Both the position numbers and the translations under genes were made by a program. The notes under the pieces were generated by a model. The model was not told the origin of the DNA and ran no database searches. It saw only the letters and a program-made list of their open reading frames with translations. A stretch of DNA of 5,721 nt from a bacterium. GTDB lineage: Bacteria; UBA6262. Position 1 is the first letter of the stretch. Each line of letters opens with the position of its first letter. Positions 1 through 4,986 of the stretch are shown one piece after another. The stretch is from assembly GCA_028716025.1 (NCBI GenBank), contig JAQUQP010000128.1, forward strand, positions 1 to 5,721, in the 5' to 3' direction.

Positions 1-2
1 AG

Positions 3-788
3 GGACCGAATTTTGCTATTGTCACAGCCTGTGCTACGGCCTCTCATTGTATTGGCGAATCAGCGGAAATAATCAAGCGCGGAGACGCTGATGTGATGAT
101 CAGCGGTGGTGGTGAGGGCGCGATCAGCCCGTTGGGTTTTGGCGGATTCTGTTCCATGAAAGCTATGTCTACCCGTAACGATGCGCCAAAGAAAGCTTCT
201 CGGCCTTTTGATAAAGACCGGGATGGTTTTGTCATGGGGGAAGGATCCGGTATCCTGATCCTGGAAGAGCTAACCCATGCCCAGGCCAGAGGAGCTCATA
301 TTTATGGGGAAATAGCCGGTTATGCGGCTACTGGAGATGCATATCATATGAGCGCGCCAGAACCAACCGGCGAAGGGGCGTCCAAAGCCATGAGCCTGGC
401 TTTGCAACGGGCTGGCTTAAAAGCACAGGATGTTGATTATGTCAATACGCATGGCACGAGTACTCCGATGGGAGACAAGATAGAAACTCAGGCGATTAAA
501 AAAGTATTTGGCGAACATGCTTATAAGCTGGCGGTTGGTTCTACAAAATCCATGACCGGACATCTTTTAGGAGCGGCTGGTTCTGTAGAGGCGATCATCT
601 GTTTGTTAGCGATGAAACATAAAGTTGTACCGCCAACCATTAATTTGGAAAACCCTGATCCCGAATGTGATTTGGATTACATTCCCAATAAAGCCCGGTC
701 ATTGGAGGTAAAAGTAGCTTTAAGCAATTCCTTCGGCTTTGGTGGGCATAACGGGGTTCTGGTCATGAAGAAATATGCGAAAACCTGA
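3..788 (+). CDS. fabF: beta-ketoacyl-ACP synthase II (FabF), 5'-truncated by window edge
   Basis: Condensing enzyme of type II fatty acid synthesis. It joins malonyl-ACP to a growing acyl-ACP in the cytoplasm. The reading frame is open from base 3, and 261 residues are visible. By comparison with the roughly 410-residue family, about 150 N-terminal residues lie outside the window, so no start can be given. All three catalytic residues are present: the nucleophile Cys in TACATAS (codon 30-32), the first His in NTHGTSTP (codon 450-452) and the second His in [11 protein letters not shown] (codon 561-563). The FabF-typical [32 protein letters not shown] and NSFGFGGHN stretches are also there. The stop codon TGA at 786-788 lies inside the start of rnc. 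The residues after the catalytic Cys, ASHCIGES, differ a little from the commoner GVHNIGHA form but do not touch the active-site triad. FabB is less likely, because the C-terminal pattern and the rnc neighbour match FabF. Confidence 0.95.
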   Translation, partial: GPNFAIVTACATASHCIGESAEIIKRGDADVMISGGGEGAISPLGFGGFCSMKAMSTRNDAPKKASRPFDKDRDGFVMGEGSGILILEELTHAQARGAHIYGEIAGYAATGDAYHMSAPEPTGEGASKAMSLALQRAGLKAQDVDYVNTHGTSTPMGDKIETQAIKKVFGEHAYKLAVGSTKSMTGHLLGAAGSVEAIICLLAMKHKVVPPTINLENPDPECDLDYIPNKARSLEVKVALSNSFGFGGHNGVLVMKKYAKT

Positions 789-1485
789 AGAGTTGGAAAA
801 ATTAATACCAGTACCTTTTATTAACAAAGATCTTTTGGTGCAGGCTCTTACTCATTCCTCTTATGTTCACGAGCATCCAGAATTGAGCGCCGACCAAAAG
901 TATCTGCACTTTTTTTCCAATGAAAGGCTTGAATTTTTAGGGGATAGTATCCTCAATATGGTAGTTTGCCAGTATCTTTTTTTTACTTTGCCTCATTTGG
1001 AAGAGGGAGAACTGGCTAAGCTAAAGTCATACATTATCAGCCAGGAAACCCTTAACCGTTGGGCTCTTACGATCAATCTGGGAGAGTATTTACTGGTGGG
1101 CAAAGGCGAAGAAGTATCAGGCGGCAGGAAAAAAGCCAGCATACTTTCCGACGCCTTCGAAGCCTTGATCGGAGCCATGTTCCTGGATACGAACAATGTT
1201 AAGTCGATCACGGAATTTATCCTGAAATTTCTGGAAGAAGATAATGTTATTCGCAAGATCAAGCCTACTACGGTTGATTATAAAACAACTTTGCAGGAGA
1301 AACTGCAATCTCTTTTCCGCCGCTTGCCGACGTATAAGAATTATAAAGAATCAGGGCCTGACCATAATAAGTATTTTGCGGTAGATGTTTTTGTGGAAGA
1401 TCGTTTGCTGGGACACGGCGAAGGAAGCAGTAAAAAAGAAGCAGAAATGGAAGCTGCCAAACAAGCTTTAGAAAAGCTGAAATAA
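775..1485 (+). CDS. rnc: ribonuclease III
   Basis: Double-strand-specific endoribonuclease, acting as a homodimer in rRNA processing and turnover of structured RNA. The 236-residue length is normal for the family. The catalytic domain (about 1-155) has the signature [11 protein letters not shown] at 50-60 and [14 protein letters not shown] at 125-138. The metal-binding acidic residues E50, E53, D57, D126 and E129 correspond, with a constant offset of 12, to E38, E41, D45, D114 and E117 of the E. coli enzyme. The C-terminal double-stranded RNA-binding domain spans about 168-236. It shows [23 protein letters not shown] and the basic, helical [19 protein letters not shown] end. The ATG at 775 overlaps the fabF end by 14 bp in another frame, and there is no strong Shine-Dalgarno sequence before it. 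Translation is therefore probably coupled to fabF. Runs of seven and eight T (910-916 and 977-984) lie in the gene but the frame is intact. Confidence 0.96.
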   Translation: MRKPEELEKLIPVPFINKDLLVQALTHSSYVHEHPELSADQKYLHFFSNERLEFLGDSILNMVVCQYLFFTLPHLEEGELAKLKSYIISQETLNRWALTINLGEYLLVGKGEEVSGGRKKASILSDAFEALIGAMFLDTNNVKSITEFILKFLEEDNVIRKIKPTTVDYKTTLQEKLQSLFRRLPTYKNYKESGPDHNKYFAVDVFVEDRLLGHGEGSSKKEAEMEAAKQALEKLK

Positions 1486-1496
1486 AGTTATAAATG

Positions 1497-1535
1497 CTAA
1501 ATTCTATCGCCCAAAGGGGTTTATTACAAATTTAG
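1497..1535 (+). other. AT-rich inverted repeat with a small CCC/GGG hairpin inside
   Basis: CTAAATT (1497-1503) pairs perfectly with AATTTAG (1529-1535). Within the loop, CCC (1510-1512) faces GGG across AAA, followed by TTTATTA. It lies 11 bp after the rnc stop and could act as a weak transcription terminator. The GC-rich stem is only three pairs and the T-tract is broken, so terminator activity is doubtful. The left arm also overlaps another inverted repeat: AATGCTA (1493-1499) matches TAGCATT (1553-1559), so the two structures exclude each other. Confidence 0.35.
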
Positions 1536-1548
1536 GTTATCATATAAT
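1520..1548 (+). promoter_or_regulatory. candidate sigma-70-type promoter for the acyl-CoA dehydrogenase gene
   Basis: A perfect TATAAT stands at 1543-1548. At 17-bp spacing the upstream hexamer is TTTATT (1520-1525), which matches TTGACA at only three positions. No TGn extension is seen before the -10. Transcription would begin near 1555 and give a leader of about 55 nt before the ATG at 1611. The surrounding DNA is very AT-rich, so a chance TATAAT is possible. The position, in the largest gap of the window and at the change from housekeeping genes to the flavoprotein cluster, is what favours it. Confidence 0.4.
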
Positions 1549-1571
1549 AATATAGCATTAATGAAGTGAGT

Positions 1572-1598
1572 AATTTGAAATTTAGAATTGCAATTTAA
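1572..1598 (+). repeat. degenerate heptamer tandem repeat (AATTTGA / AATTTAG / AATTGC / AATTTAA)
   Basis: Four consecutive units begin with AATT at 1572, 1579, 1586 and 1592. The spacing is 7, 7 and then 6 bases. The 11-mer AATTTAGAATT within it (1579-1589) recurs exactly at 4958-4968, ahead of etfA. The repeat ends directly against the ribosome binding site of the next gene. Function is unknown. It resembles short tandem repeats that spread in the intergenic DNA of some bacteria. Confidence 0.5.
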
Positions 1599-1605
1599 AG
1601 GGGGG
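1597..1605 (+). promoter_or_regulatory. ribosome binding site of the acyl-CoA dehydrogenase gene
   Basis: AAAGGGGGG ends five bases before the ATG at 1611. The purine run fits a strong, though G-rich, Shine-Dalgarno sequence and supports this ATG as the start. Confidence 0.7.
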
Positions 1606-1610
1606 TAATA

Positions 1611-2768
1611 ATGAACTACTTTTTAACGGACGAACAAAAAATGATAATTGACCTAGCGAACAAAGTGGCCGTAGAAAAAATCGCTCCAGTGACGGAAAAG
1701 TATGACGAAACCGGCGAATTTCCCTGGGATATTGTCAAAGTAATGAGTGATGCCGACTTGTTTGGATTATATATTCCCGAGGCCTACGGCGGAATGGGCG
1801 GCGGAGTGATGGAATTAGTAGTGGCGGTGGAAGAACTTTCCCGGGTTTGCGGCGGAATTTCTCTATCTTTGGCGGCTACGGCGCTAGGCACGTTCCCCAT
1901 ACTTTTATTTGGTACTGAAGAACAGAAAAAGAAATATCTGCCTCCTTTAGCTAAGGGAACAAAACTGGCTGCTTTCGGTTTGACCGAAGCTAATGCCGGT
2001 AGTGATGCGGGCGGCATTGAAACGACCGCCAAAAAAGACGGCGATTACTATATATTGAATGGAACCAAGCAATGGATCACTAATGGCGGTGAGGCAGAAA
2101 CCTATACTGTTATAGCTATGACTGATAAAAAGAAAGGTGCCAGGGGAGCGACTGCGTTTATCCTGGAAAAGGGGATGCCTGGATTTTCTTTCGGCAAGAA
2201 AGAAAATAAGATGGGCATTAGGGCTTCAGCTACCAGAGAACTGGTATTCAATGACTGTAAAGTTCATAAAGACCAGATCCTGGGAAGGGAAGGAATGGGC
2301 TTCATCGTTGCTATGAAAACACTGGACCAGTCACGGCCCGGAGTAGCAGCGCAAGCATTGGGGATAGCACAAGGCGCTTTTGATAAAGCCATTGAATACG
2401 CTCGTCAACGAGTGCAATTCGGTAAGCCGGTAATTTCTTTTCAGGCAGTGAGCCATATGCTAGCGGACATGGCTACCCAGATCGAAGCCGCGCGGGCTCT
2501 GGTATATGAATGTTCACGCTTGATCGATTCAGGGGCTAAAGACGTTTCCAAGCTTTCAGCCATGGCCAAAGTATTTGCCAGTGATGTAGCCATGAAAGTG
2601 ACGGTGGACGCGGTACAGGTATTTGGCGGTTACGGGTATATGAAAGAATACCCGGTTGAAAAAATGATGCGAGATGCCAAGATCACTCAGATATATGAAG
2701 GGACTAACCAGATCCAAAGGAACGTGATCGCGCAAGAACTGATCAAAGAGGCAGCAAGTAAGAAATAG
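1611..2768 (+). CDS. acyl-CoA dehydrogenase (short-chain/butyryl-CoA dehydrogenase type, FAD-dependent)
   Basis: Cytoplasmic flavoenzyme interconverting an acyl-CoA and its trans-2-enoyl-CoA, passing electrons to or from ETF. Its 385 residues are the family norm. The N-terminal helical domain is about 1-120 and the beta domain about 121-235. The latter holds signature 1 (GLTEANAGSDAGG, 123-135) and the FAD-contacting QWITNG (154-159). The C-terminal helical domain has RQRVQFGKP (265-273), signature 2 beginning QVFGGYGY (336-343) and ending at D355, and the catalytic base E363 in IYEGTNQIQRN. The Glu position matches short-chain and butyryl-CoA dehydrogenases rather than isovaleryl or long-chain types. 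The start is fixed by the strong Shine-Dalgarno sequence. The etfB and ferredoxin-etfA genes downstream suggest it is the catalytic subunit of a Bcd-Etf or CarCDE-like complex. That would let it run as an enoyl-CoA reductase in an anaerobe. The acyl substrate (crotonyl, acrylyl, caffeyl or other) cannot be decided from sequence. Confidence 0.93.
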   Translation: MNYFLTDEQKMIIDLANKVAVEKIAPVTEKYDETGEFPWDIVKVMSDADLFGLYIPEAYGGMGGGVMELVVAVEELSRVCGGISLSLAATALGTFPILLFGTEEQKKKYLPPLAKGTKLAAFGLTEANAGSDAGGIETTAKKDGDYYILNGTKQWITNGGEAETYTVIAMTDKKKGARGATAFILEKGMPGFSFGKKENKMGIRASATRELVFNDCKVHKDQILGREGMGFIVAMKTLDQSRPGVAAQALGIAQGAFDKAIEYARQRVQFGKPVISFQAVSHMLADMATQIEAARALVYECSRLIDSGAKDVSKLSAMAKVFASDVAMKVTVDAVQVFGGYGYMKEYPVEKMMRDAKITQIYEGTNQIQRNVIAQELIKEAASKK

Positions 2769-2777
2769 ACCAGACAA

Positions 2778-2803
2778 CTATACTGAGCAAAGTCGAAGTA
2801 TAG
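2778..2803 (+). repeat. 26-nt palindromic intergenic repeat with GAGCAAAGTCGA centre
   Basis: Perfect 7-bp arms CTATACT (2778-2784) and AGTATAG (2797-2803) enclose GAGCAAAGTCGA. In the loop, G2785-A2796 and A2786-G2795 could form tandem sheared G-A pairs, followed by a G2787-C2794 pair. The folded RNA could therefore be longer than the arms alone. The centre, CTGAGC(A)AAGTCGAAG, closely resembles a core (CTGAGCGAAGTCGAAG) that I recall as a dispersed intergenic palindrome in many bacterial genomes; this is from memory, not a search. The right arm ends at the base before the AGGAG of the next gene. No T-tract follows, so it is not an ordinary intrinsic terminator. Confidence 0.7.
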
Positions 2804-2808
2804 AGGAG
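2804..2808 (+). promoter_or_regulatory. ribosome binding site that decides a TTG start
   Basis: AGGAG is followed by six bases and then TTG at 2815. No ATG or GTG exists in frame nearby, and the first in-frame Met after the start is far inside the membrane region. This site therefore defines the start of the HD-GYP gene. It touches the right arm of the palindromic repeat, so a folded hairpin would lie immediately next to the ribosome landing site. Confidence 0.7.
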
Positions 2809-2814
2809 TTTTAC

Positions 2815-4083
2815 TTGCTTTATAACATCGAAAACATTCAAGACAAGCTCATTAGGGATATTTACGCCCGTTTTGTCATATTTGTCTTTGGTTTATTCAG
2901 TATCCTGGTCCAGAAGGCCCTGGGATTGCCTTCAAAGATCAATTTTATTTATAGCATCCTTGCAGTCATTATTTTTATAAACTTGCTGGTCTATTACCTG
3001 GTAAAAAAGAACCGCGTCAGCTATATCTCTGAGTATTTTATTTCCCTGGTCGATTTCATGATGATAAACTATGCGGTTTGGTCCTCCGGAGGATTGGAGA
3101 GCCGGTTATGGTTTATATTTATCATTGTCATTTTAATTGAAAGCATTTCCCTGAACCGTTCCCACCTGTTGTTCAATCTCATTCTTGCTTTTGTCACATA
3201 TCCTACGATCGTATATTTTTATCAGCAAGGCGTCTTTGTGCCAAGAGAACTTAATTTACTGATCAGCCGCATGTTCTATATGGGTTTGGTCGGCTTGATC
3301 AGTATGATGTATATAAAAAAAATGATCATGCAGCAGACAGTGACGGAAAAATTAAATACTGATAATATCCGTCTTAATACCAAATTAGAAGAATTCAGCC
3401 AGGTTTTGAGCGATGAAGTAAATAAAGCTACGGATGACCTGAAAGATAAGATCAGAGAGATAGAAAGGTTATACAAAAAATTCAGGAACCTGTTCATTGA
3501 TTTTGCCCGGGCGTTGAGCGCGGCAGTTGATGCACGCGATCCATATACTCATGGGCATAGTGAACGGGTCACCAAGATTACCTTCACTATAATGGAAGAA
3601 TTGCAGCAGTTCTATGGAGAAATGGATATCAGCGAAGAGGTTAAAGAAACACTACTGATAGCGGCCTTACTGCATGATATCGGTAAACTGTCACTGCCTG
3701 ACAATATCCTCCAAAAACCAGGCCCGTTGTCTCCAGAAGAGTGGGTAGTGATGAGAAAACATCCGGTTATCGGACAGAACATCATTAAGCCGATAGAAGA
3801 TCTCCGGGCAGCCGGAACTATTATCAGGAGTCATCACGAACGTTTTGACGGTAAAGGATATCCCGATAATCTCTCCGGCGATGATATCCCGTTCTTAGCC
3901 AGGGTGATTTGCGTAGCTGACAGTTTTGATGCTATGACCAGTGACCGGCCATATCGTCCGCGAATGAAAACAGAGGAAGCTGTGGCTGAAGTGAAGCGTT
4001 GTGAAGGCGCCCAATTTGACCCAGCGGTGGTAAAAGCATTTTTAGCCGCTTATAAAAAAGGAACATTGTTTGTAATAGACTGA
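2815..4083 (+). CDS. six-helix membrane protein with C-terminal HD-GYP cyclic-di-GMP phosphodiesterase domain
   Basis: A 422-residue inner-membrane signalling protein started by TTG. Residues 1-168 contain about six hydrophobic helices (roughly 17-35, 43-63, 72-92, 97-113, 117-137, 147-168). They have short loops and no large extracytoplasmic domain, and I do not recognise the sensor family. Residues 170-225 look like a charged coiled-coil linker. The HD-GYP domain follows: DARDPYTHGHSERV (239-252), LLHDIGK with H287-D288, KHP (315-317), HHERFDGKGYP (340-350, GYP at 348-350), VADSFDAMTSDRPYR (367-381) and GAQFDP (398-403). All the usual metal-ligand and GYP positions are present, so an active enzyme hydrolysing c-di-GMP (possibly to GMP) is expected. 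No GGDEF or receiver domain is present. It lies 46 bp after the acyl-CoA dehydrogenase gene and 34 bp before etfB, so co-transcription is likely. Its role in that cluster is unknown. The signal may be sensed through the membrane helices. Confidence 0.92.
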   Translation: MLYNIENIQDKLIRDIYARFVIFVFGLFSILVQKALGLPSKINFIYSILAVIIFINLLVYYLVKKNRVSYISEYFISLVDFMMINYAVWSSGGLESRLWFIFIIVILIESISLNRSHLLFNLILAFVTYPTIVYFYQQGVFVPRELNLLISRMFYMGLVGLISMMYIKKMIMQQTVTEKLNTDNIRLNTKLEEFSQVLSDEVNKATDDLKDKIREIERLYKKFRNLFIDFARALSAAVDARDPYTHGHSERVTKITFTIMEELQQFYGEMDISEEVKETLLIAALLHDIGKLSLPDNILQKPGPLSPEEWVVMRKHPVIGQNIIKPIEDLRAAGTIIRSHHERFDGKGYPDNLSGDDIPFLARVICVADSFDAMTSDRPYRPRMKTEEAVAEVKRCEGAQFDPAVVKAFLAAYKKGTLFVID

Positions 4084-4102
4084 TATCAAACAGGGAAAAG
4101 TT

Positions 4103-4109
4103 AAAGGAG
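4103..4109 (+). promoter_or_regulatory. ribosome binding site of etfB
   Basis: AAAGGAG lies eight bases before the ATG at 4118. A second purine patch, GAGG at 4113-4116, is too close to the start to be the working site. Confidence 0.65.
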
Positions 4110-4117
4110 AAAGAGGA

Positions 4118-4903
4118 ATGAACATTGTAGTCTGTATTAAGCAGGTGCCGGGGACAACTGACGTAAAGATCAGCGAAAAAACCAATACCCTGGTAAGAGA
4201 AGGCGTAGAAAGTATCATTAATCCTTTTGATGTATATGCGATCGAGGAAGCTATCAGGATAAAGGAAAAAATAGGCGGTAAGATCACAATATTAAGCATG
4301 GGACCGCCTCAGGCCAAAGAAGCGATTAAAGAAGCCATAGCTATGGGCGCGGATGAGGGGATACTGCTTAGCGACCGGGCTTTTGCCGGCAGTGATACCT
4401 GGGCTACCGGATACACGTTGTCCATGGGTATAAAGAAGATCAGTGCATTTGACCTGATCATTTGCGGTAAGCAGGCTATTGACGGGGATACTGCGCAGGT
4501 TGGGCCAGGAGTAGCTGAAGCTTTGGGATTACCTTTTGTAGCCTATGTCCGTAAAATAGAAGAGATAAAAGAAGGCTATATACGCTGCGAAAGAATGATG
4601 GAAGAAGGTTATGAAGTTATTGAAATGTCTCTACCCGCGTTGATCACGGTAGTAAAGGAAATAAATGAACCTAGATTACCGAGTCTTAAAGGTATGATGA
4701 GAGCAAAAAAGGCCGAAATCGCTACATGGACATCCCAAGACCTGAATGCAATTCCTGGTAATATCGGATTGACCGGTTCTCCCACCCAGGTAGTTAAAAT
4801 ATTCTCACCGCCGCAGAGGCCGGGAGGAGAGATGATCCTGGGTGAGATTAATGAGCAGGCAGAAAAGTTGGTCGCCAAGCTCAGGGAATTGAAAATAGTT
4901 TAA
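4118..4903 (+). CDS. etfB: electron transfer flavoprotein beta subunit, bifurcating-type
   Basis: Small subunit of the ETF heterodimer, which carries electrons between the acyl-CoA dehydrogenase and other carriers in the cytoplasm. At 261 residues it has normal length. Visible motifs are MNIVVCIKQVPGTTDVK (1-17), INPFD (34-38), SMGPPQAKEAIKEAIAMGADE (60-80), LLSDRAFAGSDTWATGYTL (83-101), GKQAIDGDTAQVGP (117-130) and a stretch like the EtfB signature (MMEEGYEVIEMSLPALIT, 160-177). In classical ETFs this subunit binds AMP. In electron-bifurcating ETFs it binds FAD and NAD(H). The SDRAFAGSDTWATGYTL and DGDTAQVGP stretches are like those I know from anaerobic bifurcating EtfB proteins and unlike mitochondrial-type EtfB. 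I therefore infer NAD(H)-linked bifurcation, which is not proven by sequence. It is followed by etfA after an 83-bp repeat-bearing gap, longer than usual for this pair. Confidence 0.95.
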   Translation: MNIVVCIKQVPGTTDVKISEKTNTLVREGVESIINPFDVYAIEEAIRIKEKIGGKITILSMGPPQAKEAIKEAIAMGADEGILLSDRAFAGSDTWATGYTLSMGIKKISAFDLIICGKQAIDGDTAQVGPGVAEALGLPFVAYVRKIEEIKEGYIRCERMMEEGYEVIEMSLPALITVVKEINEPRLPSLKGMMRAKKAEIATWTSQDLNAIPGNIGLTGSPTQVVKIFSPPQRPGGEMILGEINEQAEKLVAKLRELKIV

Positions 4904-4913
4904 AAAGCAATGC

Positions 4914-4968
4914 CAAATGACAAATTACTCGCTATACGTAGGAATGATGTAATTCAGAATTTAGAATT
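4914..4968 (+). repeat. two short heptamer tandem repeats in the etfB-etfA gap
   Basis: CAAATGA (4914-4920) is directly followed by CAAATTA (4921-4927). AATTCAG (4951-4957) is directly followed by AATTTAG (4958-4964) and AATT. Both sets have a 7-base period. A 6-bp inverted repeat, AATTAC (4923-4928) and GTAATT (4949-4954), joins the two and encloses a small CTA-TACG-TAG hairpin. No terminator or coding sequence is seen in this 83-bp gap. Confidence 0.5.
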
Positions 4969-4970
4969 AA

Positions 4971-4976
4971 AAGGAG
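4971..4976 (+). promoter_or_regulatory. ribosome binding site of etfA
   Basis: AAGGAG stands ten bases before the ATG at 4987, slightly further than the optimum. No competing start is visible between it and the first ferredoxin cysteine codons, so the ATG is well supported. Confidence 0.6.
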
Positions 4977-4986
4977 CTTTTAAGAG

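Noticed and set aside
30..56. The unusual ASHCIGES residues after the FabF catalytic Cys as a sign of a polyketide-type or inactive synthase
   Set aside because: The catalytic Cys and both His motifs are intact, the rest of the visible protein is ordinary FabF, and rnc follows as in housekeeping loci.
910..984. Runs of seven and eight T inside rnc as a phase-variation or frameshift site
   Set aside because: The reading frame continues unbroken through both runs, and conserved motifs on each side are in the same frame. There is no sign of a shifted product.
993..1308. Minus-strand open frames opposite rnc
   Set aside because: They lie entirely opposite a gene with all RNase III catalytic residues, have no ribosome site and give low-complexity proteins with no recognisable motif.
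1486..1610. A riboswitch or small RNA in the rnc-acd gap
   Set aside because: The gap is short and AT-rich, with only weak stems. No known riboswitch core or conserved RNA motif could be seen.
2778..2808. The palindrome after acd as an intrinsic terminator
   Set aside because: The stem is AT-rich and is followed by a Shine-Dalgarno sequence, not a T-tract. The next gene starts within 12 bases.
3315..3322. Run of eight A in the HD-GYP gene as a possible break between two genes
   Set aside because: The frame is continuous from the membrane helices through the coiled coil to the HD-GYP motifs, so one protein is the simpler reading.
4042..4299. Minus-strand open frame across the HD-GYP/etfB junction
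   Set aside because: It covers the end of one well-supported gene, the ribosome site and the beginning of another. The product is hydrophobic only because it mirrors the plus-strand codons.
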